64,000 nucleotides of DNA from the NCBI GenBank assembly GCA_009363875.1, contig CM018681.1, forward strand, positions 44,765,510-44,829,509, read 5' to 3'. Both the position numbers and the translations under genes were made by a program. Source of the DNA: Mikania micrantha (taxonomy: Eukaryota; Streptophyta; Magnoliopsida; Asterales; Asteraceae). Below are positions 52,425 to 63,033 of this stretch, in pieces (positions within the stretch are counted from its first letter, which is position 1; every line of letters begins with the position of its first letter). Under the pieces are notes generated by a model that worked only from the letters and a program-made list of their open reading frames with translations, searched no databases and was not told the DNA's origin.

Positions 52425-52584
52425 TGGTTATAGAGAAATATAGGTCATATTACTTAAACGGTTTGGCCTAGACTATAACCTAGGTTCCCTCATGGAAAGA
52501 ACATAAGTCATAGGGTTCTATGTGCATATACGTCTTCTGCGTTCGATTACTGCACTCACCGATTATCTTTCGGTTTTGATCAGA

Positions 52585-53794
52585 ATGCCGCCAAGAAGAC
52601 CTCTACCATTGTTGCCACCACCACTGCATTCACCTCACTCCTCAACACCGACACCACCTGCATCACCTGCACCACCTCCACCTCCTCCTCCGCCACCACC
52701 CAACCATGAGTTGGATCCTGCTACGATCGCACTGCCCACTCTGCTGACCAGTCAACTGAGGGAAGTAATTCCCGACATGATGAACATGATCAACTCTCAC
52801 AGCGGTAACCACACTGGGAATTCATTTGGTGAAGTCAGTGGCAACACCATAAACCAACAGGACTACTCCTACAAAAATTTTGTGGGATGCAAGCCACCTA
52901 CGTTCAGTGGCAATGAAGGAGCCGTCGGATTGATCCAATGGATCGAGAAGATGGAGACAACCCTCGATATCAGTGGCTGTCCTAATCAGCATAAGGTGAG
53001 ATATGATGCAGGCTCGTTCAACAAATGAGCATTGACTCGGTGGAACCCCCAAGTACAAGTCAGGGGGAGAGACGAGGCTCTATCTATGCCTTGGATGGAA
53101 TTTAAGACCATGCTAAGGGCGGAGTTTTGCCCAAGAAATGAACATAAGAAGGCTGAAACTGAGCTACTCAACCTTGTCATGATTGGTGCTGGACATCTGG
53201 TCTACACCACCCGATTTCATGAACTGGCCACATTAGCACCAGACGTAGTGCCAACATTGGAGAAAAGGATAGAGCGGTATGTCGGTGGACTGCCGGCTTG
53301 TATCCAAGGGCATGTGATTTCTGCCCACCCCACTACCATGGAGATGGTTGTTACACTGTCAGCAACATTGACAGATGTAATGGTTGCCTTTGGGCACTGA
53401 AGAAAGAAACTGAGGCAGCAAAAGCTGGAAACTCAAGAAAGCCGGATAAATGCCCGGTTAAGAAACAGAAAGTGGTCAAGAACTTTTCTGCGACCACTCA
53501 GACACCGATGGCTAATCAACCACCACCACTACAGATCACGCGGCCTTACACTGGCACCGCACCGTTGTGCAACAGCTGTCAGTATTATCATCCACCAACT
53601 TCCCAGTGCAGGCAATGCAACAACTGCGGGAAGCTTGGTCATTGGGCCGCTTAATGCAGGGGCAGGTAGCTCAAAACAGAAACTACAATGCCGCTACTAT
53701 GGCTGCTTCTGACAACAGGTCTTGCTATAATTGCGGCGAGCCTGGACACTTCTCGCGGGACTGTCCCAGAGAAATCAACCAAGGGCTCAAGTAG
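52585..53794 (+). pseudogene. gag: gag pseudogene (capsid / nucleocapsid)
   Basis: I place the start at the ATG at 52585 (MPPRRP), a typical start for this gag family, though the frame is open upstream to 52522. The N terminus is strongly proline-rich and includes a run of about ten prolines. The capsid region follows: GCKPPTFSGNEGAV, then a TGA stop at 53026 in frame, then W-MEFKTMLRAEFCPRNE in the same frame to 53400. Near 53390 the frame shifts, and the first CCHC zinc knuckle (CNNCGKLGHWAA) meets a TAA at 53652. After a second shift the second knuckle (CYNCGEPGHFSRDC) is intact near 53735. A third shift near 53770 restores the original frame into protease. Gag would form the virus-like particle and bind element RNA. 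This copy has one in-frame stop, three net-zero frameshifts and a further stop. Confidence 0.9.
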
Positions 53795-54420
53795 CTAGAG
53801 GGCGAGCCTTTCAGATCGGAGCAGCTATGGCTCGACAGGACCCGAATGTGGTCGCAAGTACATTTCTCCTATCTGACTTTTATGCATCTATATTATTTGA
53901 CACTGGTGCGAATCAGAGTTTTGTCTCATCCGATTTTGCATGCAATCTTAATCATGTGGTGGAATCTTTGGACTCCCCTTATACTATTGAGATAGCAAAT
54001 GGCAAACTGATAACAGTTGACACAGTACTTAGGAACTGCTCACTAACACTTGGTGATCACACATTCCCCATCGATTTGATACCGATTGACCTGGGCAGTT
54101 TCGATATCATCGTCGTAATGGACTGGTTATCTCTTAACAGATTTGAATTCGTCTGTTCCAAAAAGATATTACGTATCCCGTTGGAGAACAATCAGATTTT
54201 GGAAATTCATGGAGATCAAGCAAATCGTTGTGTCAAGATAATATCCTGCATGAAGGCACGCAAGTGTCTAAGGAAACAGTGCATCGCATTCGTAGCTCAC
54301 GTTCTGAAGGAAGACAAGAAAGCAATCAAGATTCAAGATGTACCGATTGTGAAAGACTACGTGGACGTGTTTCCGGATGACCTACCGGGACTCCCACAAG
54401 AACGATCGGTGCAGTTTTGA
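53737..54420 (+). pseudogene. pol: pol pseudogene: aspartic protease segment
   Basis: In the main gag-pol frame, the active-site motif DTGA lies at 53899-53910 within FDTGANQSFVS, and the flap/core pattern continues to IIVVMDWLS near 54115 (the family usually has GMDWL). The segment ends with the linker YVDVFPDDLPGLP that precedes RT. It would cleave the Gag-Pol polyprotein inside the particle. A TGA at 54418 stands where relatives have an arginine, consistent with CGA to TGA. Confidence 0.9.
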
Positions 54421-55230
54421 ATCGATTTAATTTCGGAAGCGGTTCCTGTTGCTAAGTCACCCTATAGACTTGCACCATCAGAAATGCAGGAACTGTCTAA
54501 TCAACTACAAGAATTACTAGACAAGGGATTCATTCAACCGAGTTTCTCACCATGGGGAGCTCCGGTTCTGTTTGTCAAGAAAAAGGATGGGTCCTTCAAA
54601 ATGTGTATTGATTATAGAGATCTCAACAAACTCACCATCAAGAATCGGTACCCGTTACCGAGGATTGATGATTTGTTTGATCAGTTACAGGGATCTCAAT
54701 ACTTCTCAAAGATAGACCTACGTTTAGGTTATCACCAGCTTCGAATTCAAGAGGAACACATACCCAAGACGGCCTTTCGTACCTGATATGGTCACTACGA
54801 GTTCATGGTGATGCCATTCGGACTGACGAACGCACCGGCAGTGTTCATGGATCTAATGAACCAGGTGTGCAAGCCGTACCTAGATCAGTTCGTTAATGTC
54901 TTTATTGATGATATACTGATCTACTCAAGAAGCGAGAAGGAACATGAATAACATCTCAAGACAATCTTGGAACTTCTGAAGAACAAGCAACTCTATGCCA
55001 AATTCTCCTAGTGTGAATTTTGGTTAAGAGAAGTTCAGTTCTTGGGTCACGTGATTAACAATAATGGTATTCATGTGGATCCTTCCAAGATTGAAGCAAT
55101 CAAAAACTGGCATGTGCCCACAACACCGACGGAGATCCGATCATTTCTAGGATTGGCGGGTTATTACAGGAGATTCATTTCGAATTTCTCTAAGATAGCC
55201 TTGCCTCTCACAAAGCTGACACAGAAGAGT
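54421..55230 (+). pseudogene. pol: pol pseudogene: reverse transcriptase segment
   Basis: RT motifs are clear. They are FVKKKDGSFKMCIDYRDLN near 54570, the first catalytic aspartate in KIDL (54715-54717), MPFGLTNAP near 54812, and the catalytic pair in FIDD (aspartates at 54907-54912). The thumb/connection part GHVI-GIHVDPSK follows from 55042, then RSFLGLAGYYRRFI. RT would copy element RNA into cDNA. Stops in the same frame occur at 54784 (TGA), 54949 (TAA) and 55009 (TAG). Relatives usually have R, Q and K at these sites. RLGYHQLR replaces the usual RSGYHQLR. Confidence 0.95.
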
Positions 55231-55683
55231 GAACCATTTGTGTGGACACATAAACAAGAAGAGGCATTCCAAACACTGAAACAAAGATTGTGCAATTCTC
55301 CAATCTTAACACTCCCAGAGGGCAATGATGACTTTTTGGTATACTGTGATGCTTCCCACCAGGGACTCGGTTGTGTTTTAATGCAACGAGACAAAGTTAT
55401 TGCCTACGCATCAAGACAGCTGAAGATCCATGAGAAGAACTACACAACACATTACTTAGAACTAGGAGCAGGTGTCTTTGCTTTAAAGATTTGGAGACAT
55501 TACCTGTATGGTACCAAATGCACTATCTTCACAGATCACAAGAGCCTACAACACATATTTGATCAAAAGGAGCTTAACATGCGATAGAGACGTTGGGTCG
55601 AGCTCCTGAAGGATTATGATTGTGTGATCAAATACCATCCGGGCAAAGCTAATGTTGTTGCAGACGCTTTGAGCCGGAAGGAA
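55231..55683 (+). pseudogene. pol: pol pseudogene: RNase H segment
   Basis: The RNase H signature of Ty3/gypsy pol is present. VYCDAS has its aspartate at 55348. YASRQLKIHEKNY, YLELGAGVFALKIWRHYLYG and FTDHKSLQHIF follow, and the segment ends with YHPGKANVVADALSRK. It would degrade the RNA strand during reverse transcription. A TAG stop at 55585 interrupts NMR-RRW, where a glutamine is usual. Confidence 0.93.
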
Positions 55684-56845
55684 AGAGTCAAACCCTTGCG
55701 TGTTAGAGCAATGGGAATGACTGTGCAAACAAGTCTGAGAGATCAAATCATACAAGCACAACAAGAAACAGTGGCAAGAAACAACTTGAAGAACAAGCTC
55801 GATTGTGGAGCCAAGAAACATTTTGAGACGAAACAAGATGGAGTTATTTATTTTCAGGATCGTGTTTGGATCCCAGCAGTAGATGAACTTCGAACACTTA
55901 TACTTGACGAGGCACATAAGACACGCTATTCGGTTTATCCGGGTGCTGATAAGATGTACCAAGATCTGAGGTCATTTTATTGGTCGCTAGGTATGAAGAA
56001 GGATGTTGCTACTTATGTTGGCAAGTGCCTAACATGTGCCAAGGTCAAAGCTGAACATCAGAAACCGTCAGGTTTGCTGGAACAACCAGAGATACCACAA
56101 TGGAACTGTGAACAAATAGCTATGGATTTTATTACCAAGCTACCCCGTACTTCTAGCGGATATGATTCCATATGGGTCATCATTGATCGATTGACTAAAT
56201 CCGCTCACTTCTTACCGATGAGAGAAAACTACAAGATGGAGAAACTAGCAAGACTCTATGTCAATGAAATAGTAGTATGGCATGGTGTGCCATTATCTAT
56301 TATTTCAGACTGGGACAGTCGATTTACATCGCGGTTCTGGCAATCATTGCAGCAATCCTTAGGGACAAGTGTCAACTTGAGCACCGCTTATCATCCGCAA
56401 ACGGATGGATAAAGCGAGCGAACGATTCAAACCCTAGAGGATATGTTGAGAACATGCATCCTAGACTTCGGTGGAAGTTGGGATAAACATTTACCACTTA
56501 TCGAGTTCTCCTACAACAACAGCTACCATAGCAGCATTGGATGTGCTCCGTTTGAAGCACTCTACGGTAGAAAATGTCGGTCTCCAATTTGTTGGACCGA
56601 AGTGGGAGACAACAGAATCACTGGGCCGGAACTTATTCCGGAAACTACTGATAAGATTGCCCAGATCCAACAGAGGCTACAAGCAACACGTAGCCGCCAA
56701 AAGAGTTACGCAGACAAACGGCTAAAGCCTTTGGAATTCCAAGTGGGTGACCGAGTCATGTTGAAAGTGTCCCCATGGAAAGGAGTGATTCGTTTTGCGG
56801 TTAAAGGCAAACTAGCACCGAGGTATGTCGAACCGTTCGAGATCT
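55684..56845 (+). pseudogene. pol: pol pseudogene: integrase segment
   Basis: The zinc-binding HHCC region has its first His at 55915 and cysteines at 56026 and 56035 (KCLTC). The second His is replaced by Tyr (55936, VYPG where HPG is usual), a CAT to TAT type change. The catalytic triad is D 56125, D 56308 and E 56416, but a TAA stop at 56410 lies just before the glutamate. The GPF-type C-terminal part (FEALYGRKCRSP, LEFQVGDRVMLKVSPWKG, LAPRYV) follows. The frame is lost near 56848. Integrase would insert the cDNA into chromosomes. Confidence 0.94.
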
Positions 56846-57181
56846 CAACGAATCGGTCCTATGGCATACATCAGACTTCCTGAAGAACTCAATGCGGTAC
56901 ACGATGTATTTCATGTATCCAATCTTAAGCGATGTCTCGCCGATGAATTTTTAATCATACCTCTGGAAGAGATACAAGTGGACGAACAACTACATTTCAT
57001 TGAAGAACCTGTAGAGGTTATGGTTCATGAAGTCAAGAGACTGAAACGAAGCCGTATCCCTATCGTGAAGGTTCATTGGAACTCCAAGCGCGGACCAGAA
57101 TTTACCTGGGAGCGTGAGGATCTCATGAAGACAAAGTATCCCCACCTGTTTGAAGAAGTAGTGCCCGGCAATGATACTTAA
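56846..57181 (+). pseudogene. pol: pol pseudogene: integrase C terminus with chromodomain-like region
   Basis: After the frameshift near 56848 the protein continues in a different frame. It runs through YIRLPEELNAVHDVFHVSNL, a linker, and VKRLKRSRIPIVKVHWN with PEFTWERED (57031-57130). It ends in KYPHLFEE and a stop at 57179. The VKVHW...TWE pattern is the chromodomain found on chromovirus integrases, which is known to steer integration to particular chromatin. The spacing fits a Tekay/Del-type domain more than a CRM-type CR motif; I cannot test this without alignment. Confidence 0.85.
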
Positions 57182-57205
57182 ATTTCGGGACGAAATTTCT
57201 TTAAC

Positions 57206-57214
57206 AAGGGGAGA
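57206..57214 (+). promoter_or_regulatory. Polypurine tract
   Basis: AAGGGGAGA followed by C and then the LTR start TGTGACAAC at 57216. This purine run primes plus-strand DNA synthesis. The minus-strand element at the right has the same layout (AGGGGAGAC then TGTAACA). Confidence 0.85.
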
Positions 57215-57215
57215 C

Positions 57216-59988
57216 TGTGACAACTAGTACCTAATCGTCCGGCAAGTCCATATGGTACGTGTACTTTCACTATTTACTATGTGTAAATATAGTGTTTAAA
57301 CAGTTGTGTGACAACAGAACCCTGAAAACAAACAAAAGTTGTATGTGTTTAAGTGAAAACTTAAATGCAATTGATACAACAACTCATGAGAAACAACAGT
57401 GTGTAAACAAATGACAAAAACACATCGGTTGCAATCTGATATCCACAGATGACAAGAATCAGATGGCCGACAATACAATGAGAAATTAATGTGAATTCAA
57501 TGTGAACAAAGTGAAAACATGCAAGTTTAGTTGAGTCCGTCAGTGAGGAAGTACAATACAACACTTAAGTTCAGTATCTTTTCAGAATAACAAACTGACA
57601 GTGTGTTTGCATGGGTGACGATTCACACAAATATATATGTGAGTTTAAAGTTCTGAATGAGGACTGAAAAGTAGAAAACAAAAATCAGAAAGTGAAACCC
57701 TCGTCGTGTTCATTCGCGTGACGATTCTAATGAATGCGCGCGAAGGTGACACGATGTGACGAAACCTTTAAAATAAATGTTTTCGATAAAATAATTTAAG
57801 AAAATAAATTTAGAAGATTTATTAGGAATCACAACCTAAAAATAAAACCATTTATTTAAAATTCGTAAACTACGCGCGGTACGTGCCGGAAACGTAACGA
57901 AAACTAAAAACCGAGCAACCGAAACGAACCCGAACCCACCTGGGGTATAAATAACCTAAATGAGGCCAACAACCTCATTTATTTCTTCCATTCTCTCTCT
58001 CTCTCTAAAACTCAAATCCCGGATCTCTCTCTCTAGAAAATCCAAGCTTCAAGCCACTAGATCTCCTTCAATACTTGATGAAATCTTGCATTCTTGGTGT
58101 CTAAACGAAGCTACAATCATACTCTACATGAAAGTACAGCCGATCTAGAGCAAAAGCCAACAAAAATCGAGGTATATGGTCTGCAAGTTTCGGATTTTAG
58201 GGTTTTTGTAACCATGTTCGAACACCCTTCTAAAACCGGTCCAAACCCCTTCAAAACTTTAGGTGAAACACATTAAAACACCCTAGGAACTTGGTGAAAA
58301 ACACCTGTGATGAGATTGGGAGTAGAGAATGGGGAGATGGAACTCGGTCTCGCCTGGCCGAAGGAGCACCTCCAGCCCGGCCGAAAGGCCTAGGGCCGAA
58401 GGACCAAGGCCGAAAGAGAGCCGCATGGGCAAGATCGACCGAATGACTTCCTTCTCTCGGCTCTCCTGCTCATTTGTTCGGACAAGGGGGTCCCATTCGG
58501 ACCAGGGGTTCAGTCGGTCGAAGGAGCAGACCAATCGATCGGGCCATCCCCATTCGGCTCAGCTCATCACAACCGGCTAAGACTTATTCGCTCGAGCCAC
58601 AGTCATCTGGCCTATGGCCATGTCTACATTCGCTCGAGCCTTGTCCATTTGACCTAGACATCTATTTGGCCCATGTCTCATTCGGCGTAAGTAATCCCTT
58701 AGTCAGCCTACATTCTAGCACTTGTGAACCATAACTTGAACCAATTCGTTTAACAACATGCATGGGATTATTAACCTAATATTATAAAGGTGGTGGAATT
58801 TGGTTAAATAATTTTATGAAACCTAGAGATCTTTCAATTCAAAGTGGAAACTAATTATCATCATGAGACAAGATGTTTTAGACAAAAACATTCAAAGTCT
58901 TTTATAAAATGCTAAAGGATTTCTAATCCTTAAACTAAATCTCTAAAGTTTATACTTAGAAAACTATAATGGGTTTCACATTTTCACATCATACGATGGT
59001 GACAAGTCAAACTAAACATATAACATAAAGACATGGCATACTAATATAACCTAATTTGGGTAAGTGTTAGTATAATCCATCGCAAGTGAACCAAGGCCAA
59101 TTGTTAACCAAGATCTATAAGTGTTAGCCAACTTTAGGGCTAACACATACACGCACCAAAGTACCTATAACTTATACTTATAAGTTACAAACATCGTGAA
59201 ATCAATACAGGATCGTGAAAACAATATCAAGAACAACAAAGAGCGCGTGCATTTCTTGTTTATACTTAGTCAACAACATCAACTACAAGGTGAGTTCATA
59301 CGCCCCTATTCTAATCTTAACTGATTTCAAATCTCGGGGCTGAGAAACATGCTAAATCTTTTATTTACTTAAAATTTTTAGTATAACATTTGATTTTACT
59401 ATGATTTAGATAATATTGTTTGACTTTATTATCGTTTATCATTGTATGCGTGATTGTCTGATCATAACCTAACTGAGATATCTTAGATGAAACATGATAA
59501 CGTAGTTTCATGAGTCATCAAAACAATGGAATAATACAAGTTGTAGATTATATTTACAACACCGTATTATTCTTACTGTAATGAACAATGGGATAATCAG
59601 GAGATAACACGAAACAAACACTAATGAGAACAGGAATGATGATCATGTCCACATGACTTCATGACATCATTCACCACCTGTGCTAACTAAGTGTAGTAAC
59701 ACTAGTTCTTACAACACTGTAGTTACAATTGGGTGAAGACTACGGGATAACAAGAATGATAAACATGATGACGTAACTTCATTATAACAACATCAATCAC
59801 ACATATGTTAACATCGTGTAATAAGACAAGTTCTTATAACACTTTGTTAAAGACTACGAGAACACATAACACTGAGAACAAACAACACTGAGATGATGAC
59901 TATGGTGAACACAACAACAATTGGTTACTATTAAACTGTCTGTATTATATCACATCAATCATGTGCCATGTATTCAAGTTCATTTGTA
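57216..59988 (+). repeat. 3' LTR of the plus-strand element, truncated
   Basis: It begins TGTGACAACTAG and follows the 5' LTR to ATTTGTA at 59988, where similarity ends. It keeps a TATA box at 57947, a telobox at 58195, the GGCCGAA island about 58356-58700 and the three-fold repeat about 59489-59880. It has a 239 bp segment (59250-59488) missing from the 5' LTR. That segment contains CTACAAGGTGAGTTCATACG (59284), a block I recognise from other plant gypsy LTRs. About 1.3 kb of LTR end is missing. Confidence 0.9.
57947..57954 (+). promoter_or_regulatory. TATA box of 3' LTR
   Basis: TATAAATA in GGGGTATAAATAACC, equivalent to 49282 in the 5' LTR, followed by a CT repeat. If active it would drive transcription rightward into 58-60 kb. 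Confidence 0.7.
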
Positions 59989-60904
59989 TTACATTGTCAC
60001 AATCAAATGGTTTAAACATTATAATCATAGTTATGATTTCATGAAAACCGGGCATTACAACGGATCAAAACAAGGATTTACCCGTTAAAACATCAACTTC
60101 TTAATTTCTAATCAATCATAGCCATCATCTAGGCAATAATCAACAACCCTAACTATACCATTACATTCAAAAACAAGATCTAACCAATCATTATCAAACT
60201 AGAAGGGTAAAACGAACCGTTACCTAATCAGACGGAGTTTTGACTGCACAACGACGATCAGAACTTGTAAACACGATCCCTGGCGTTATCCGTAGGTTTA
60301 GAAGGCTTCAAATCTGAGGTTTGAGGCTTAGAAATTCGTCTGGTATGCTTCTAGGACGAGTATGTTCGAGAAAAATAACGAAATGGTGATCTTCATGAAA
60401 TCTGATTAAGTTGTCCAACTTTTTCCACCGCCTCATCCGTCGCGTACCGCCAAGGAAGGCCAATTGGAGCCTGGCGTACCGCGAAGAAATCCGGAAGAAA
60501 TCATATATTTTTGGTCCTTCGTGTACCGCCAAGGATGTTCATCTCGGCCTTGGCGTACCACGAAGACCCCCGGAGTTCAATACTTCATTATTTTTCTTCT
60601 TTTTTCGATTCCGGAGCATTCGGAACTCCATTTCGTGTACGGTTTTCGCCTATTTTCTTCATTTTCTCGCATACTATCAATCTGTAATACGATTCAATTA
60701 AACATAAGTCCTAAGGGTAACTATTGTGTGAACTTCAAGTCTGGAATCAAAGAATATTGATTTCAGCCCTTGAAGCCCTAAGTATATATACCAGATGTGA
60801 ATAGGTTTCTTAACAAAAATGTGTCCATGTTTTAAATTGTTTTATGATTTTTAAAACCCATATGTACAAAAGTATATCTTTGATAAGGTCCTGTGCCATG
60901 ACAA
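59989..60904 (-). repeat. Minus-strand LTR-like segment with TATA box and paired hairpins
   Basis: On the minus strand there is a TATATATAC box (60782-60790 on plus) and then a leader. Next come two hairpins built from GTACCGCCAAGG and its complement (60441-60566). After them lies a GGTAAC donor-like site near 60220. The layout matches the LTRs elsewhere in the window. At its left, TGTAATGCCCGG on the minus strand (ending 60058) looks like another LTR start, and TGTCATGGCAC (from 60904) may be one too. I cannot fix the boundaries. I see no real gene here. Confidence 0.5.
60441..60566. repeat. Two adjacent imperfect inverted repeats (hairpins)
   Basis: GTACCGCCAAGG at 60444 pairs with CTGGCGTACCGCGAAG at about 60471. 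A second GTACCGCCAAGG at 60523 pairs with CCTTGGCGTACCACGAAG at 60548. The second pair forms an ~18 bp stem with one slip and a ~13 bp loop. The first has a palindromic loop (GGCCAATTGG). The two hairpins are copies of one another. Confidence 0.75.
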
Positions 60905-61555
60905 GTCATGAATAATGTGCCTTTGATCCAAAGATTTCCTTGAAAGTAATTAAGTTATAAACCTAAGCCAACATATGTTTTATATAACAGAATGAAAACT
61001 ATGTATGGAATTACTTCCAAAATAGTTATTCACATGTTCCAGCCCAAAAGATTTCAAAATAGAAAATAGGGGCTATGATCACACCTTGATTGATTGTGCA
61101 GTTGATTGAATCTGATTATCAATGCGCTCATTGGTTGTTGATGGTTTGATTGTATTCAAGACCCTATGTTGTATTAATTAGATTTATGATTATAAGTATA
61201 AGATTTTGATCTACCTTATGATATCATTAAGCTTATGTCTTGATAGTTCATCAAAACTATGCTCAAGACAACTTAGGTTTAACCATGAGTTATAATGTTG
61301 ATGAAATTCTTACACTCGATATTACCATGTTAATTGTATGTATTAAATACTTGTTATAACCCTCTAATGTTATGGTTAAGTTGGTAAGTGAACTAGTTGA
61401 TGAAATGTTAAGTAGTAGACCCCTAGAGTTGGGTAAAGTCATTGGAATACTACTACCCAACCCCTTAGGATTACTCAACTTTTTAACATTTGATTTATGA
61501 TTATTTTCGATTCCATCAAGGTTTAAGATGCTTGGATATGGTTAGACAAGTAGTA

Positions 61556-62046
61556 TCGATAGTTAGCCGATGAGGGGACGCATCAAGATTATCAATATCG
61601 ATGGGCAAGGGTGGCTGGTACAAAGTTGGTCCATCGATACTATCAGTGTCAATGGCCTCTTTCACAGCAACATTGTCCCTTTCAAATATGATGATATCGA
61701 TAGATCTTATGTTCAATCTCCTTGGACAATATTAGTTTAAGTAATGTAGATTATTCGAGACTAAGAAAGGGTTGTCGAGAGTAGCAACATCAATGAGAAG
61801 TTGAGATGCATCAAAAGTGTTCCCATCGATACTATTAGTACAGATGGGGTTAACATCGATGGCCACGGACTTCGGCACTACTAATATCAATGGAACTGGG
61901 TTCTTTCTACTCGGAAAACATTCAACTTTCTAGCATCGACGACTTGGGTGGCTTAGTGAAGCATCGAACTTGTTTAGTTCGATGTAAGAACAAGCCTTAA
62001 TTTCATTCGTCGATACTAAGGTTCCCAACCACATTCATCCATCGAT
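61556..62046. repeat. ATCGAT word island
   Basis: The palindromic 6-mer ATCGAT occurs at 61556, 61598, 61633, 61696, 61825, 61855 and 62041. There are several near copies, such as CATCGACG, TTCGATG and GTCGATACT. Seven exact copies in ~490 bp compares with about 0.1 expected. It lies 350-840 bp downstream of the minus-strand TATA box, the same place as the word islands of the other LTRs. Confidence 0.75.
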
Positions 62047-62194
62047 AATACCATCTTCAACATTCCCAGCCTCCTCCATAGTTCCTAGGCTTAAACCAAA
62101 CTCATCCAAAGGTTCCCAAGGTCCTGTGGTCGTTTGTTCTTTAGTTTGAATTGCTTTAAACCGGCTTTTGTTTCCCGCTAGTTCCAGGTTTGTG

Positions 62195-62206
62195 AAAACC
62201 CTAAAA
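62195..62206 (-). promoter_or_regulatory. Telobox in the minus-strand LTR
   Basis: AAAACCCTAAAA on plus, TTTTAGGGTTTT on minus, in CGGATTTTAGGG context. The context is the same as in the plus-strand LTRs. Confidence 0.55.
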
Positions 62207-62383
62207 TCCGAAGGTTCAAGCTTGAACCTGCTTCGATTGAGGTGATTTAAGAAAAAATCCTTTCGTGAAGAAATGAGAGAGATCAAGTGAGGGTTTTTAG
62301 AGAGAGAGTGTAGAGAGAGAGCTCTGAATTTTAGAGAGAGAAGGGAGTTGGAGATGGTTGAGACAATAAATGAGATGTTTATA

Positions 62384-62392
62384 CTTTTTATA
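62384..62392 (-). promoter_or_regulatory. TATA box of the minus-strand LTR
   Basis: CTTTTTATA on plus gives TATAAAAAG on minus, about 640 bp from the LTR start at 63033 and followed by a CT-rich leader (GAGAGAGAG on plus at about 62325). Confidence 0.65.
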
Positions 62393-63033
62393 TTCCGGGT
62401 AGGAATACGCGTGTTCGGGTTCGTTCGGTTTCGCGTTTACGCGTTACTTTACGAGCATACGTAAATGTTATGTTTTCATTAAAAATATTTTTCATTTATC
62501 ATTTTAGGTTGTGATTCCTAATAAATATTTTACGTGAAATATTATTATTAGTTTATTTTCGAAATCGTTTATCTTAATTATTTCGTCAGAACGTATAACT
62601 TTCACGCGTATTCGTACGAATCGTCACCCGTACGAACACGACGATTCTTTTACCATCTGTTTTGGTTTTCTAATTATAAGATATCATTTAAAATGTTAAA
62701 CCCACAGATATATTAGTGCGAATCGTCATTCCCATGAATACATTGTTAGTTTAATATTCTATAATGTTATCCTTGATTGTTTTGAAATGGTTTCCTCACA
62801 ACGTTTGTGTTTCGGCACATGGTTATTTTGGATTACATGATTTATGAATTATGTTGTCAGACATCGGATTCCTTGTTACTGACAGAATCCCATGTCTTAA
62901 CTGTTGTGTGTGTGTGTTAATTGTTTACATGTTCACATTGAATATTCACAATGTTATGGACAAACGAACTTATAAATCCAAACTTGTGTTTACAAGTATC
63001 GTCTGTACATATGATTACTTTACAAATGTTACA

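Larger units (their letters stand above)
48567..59988 (+). mobile_element. Decayed Ty3/gypsy chromovirus-type retrotransposon, plus strand
   Basis: Order: 5' LTR 48567-52407, primer-binding site 52411, gag, protease, reverse transcriptase, RNase H, integrase with C-terminal chromodomain, polypurine tract 57206-57214, then a truncated 3' LTR 57216-59988. Integrase downstream of RNase H defines Ty3/gypsy order. The chromodomain-like C terminus suggests a Tekay/Del-type chromovirus (inference). Gag and pol share one frame where intact, but are broken by at least seven in-frame stops and several frameshifts, so this copy cannot be autonomous. The LTRs differ by about 4% in the ~270 bp after 48970 that I aligned by eye, plus large indels, so it is not a fresh insertion. 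No target-site duplication can be tested because the 3' LTR end is missing. Confidence 0.95.
60905..63033 (-). repeat. LTR of the minus-strand gypsy element (inner end uncertain)
   Basis: Read on the minus strand it starts TGTAACATTTG at 63033, directly after a polypurine tract. It contains GACGATTCGCAC-AATATATCTGTGGG (near 62730), TATTAGGAATCACAACC (near 62520), an ACGCG-rich stretch, a TATA box at 62384-62392, a CT-rich leader and a telobox at 62195. An ATCGAT island follows (61556-62046), then AAGGTGTGATCATAGCCCC (near 61085). These match the array monomer and plus-strand LTR in order but are clearly diverged. The left end may run on past 60905. Confidence 0.75.

Noticed and set aside
57031..57160. 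CRM-type centromere-targeting element
   Set aside because: The C terminus has a conventional chromodomain-like VKVHW/TWE pattern rather than a recognisable CR motif, so I would not claim centromere targeting from sequence.
60411..60760. Overlapping plus-strand frames at 60.4-60.8 kb
   Set aside because: They lie over hairpins and a minus-strand TATA region, overlap in two frames, and show no domain.
62035..62286. Minus-strand frame of 83 residues
   Set aside because: Falls in the LTR leader just after the CT-rich region and ends in the ATCGAT island. No domain or relative that I recognise.
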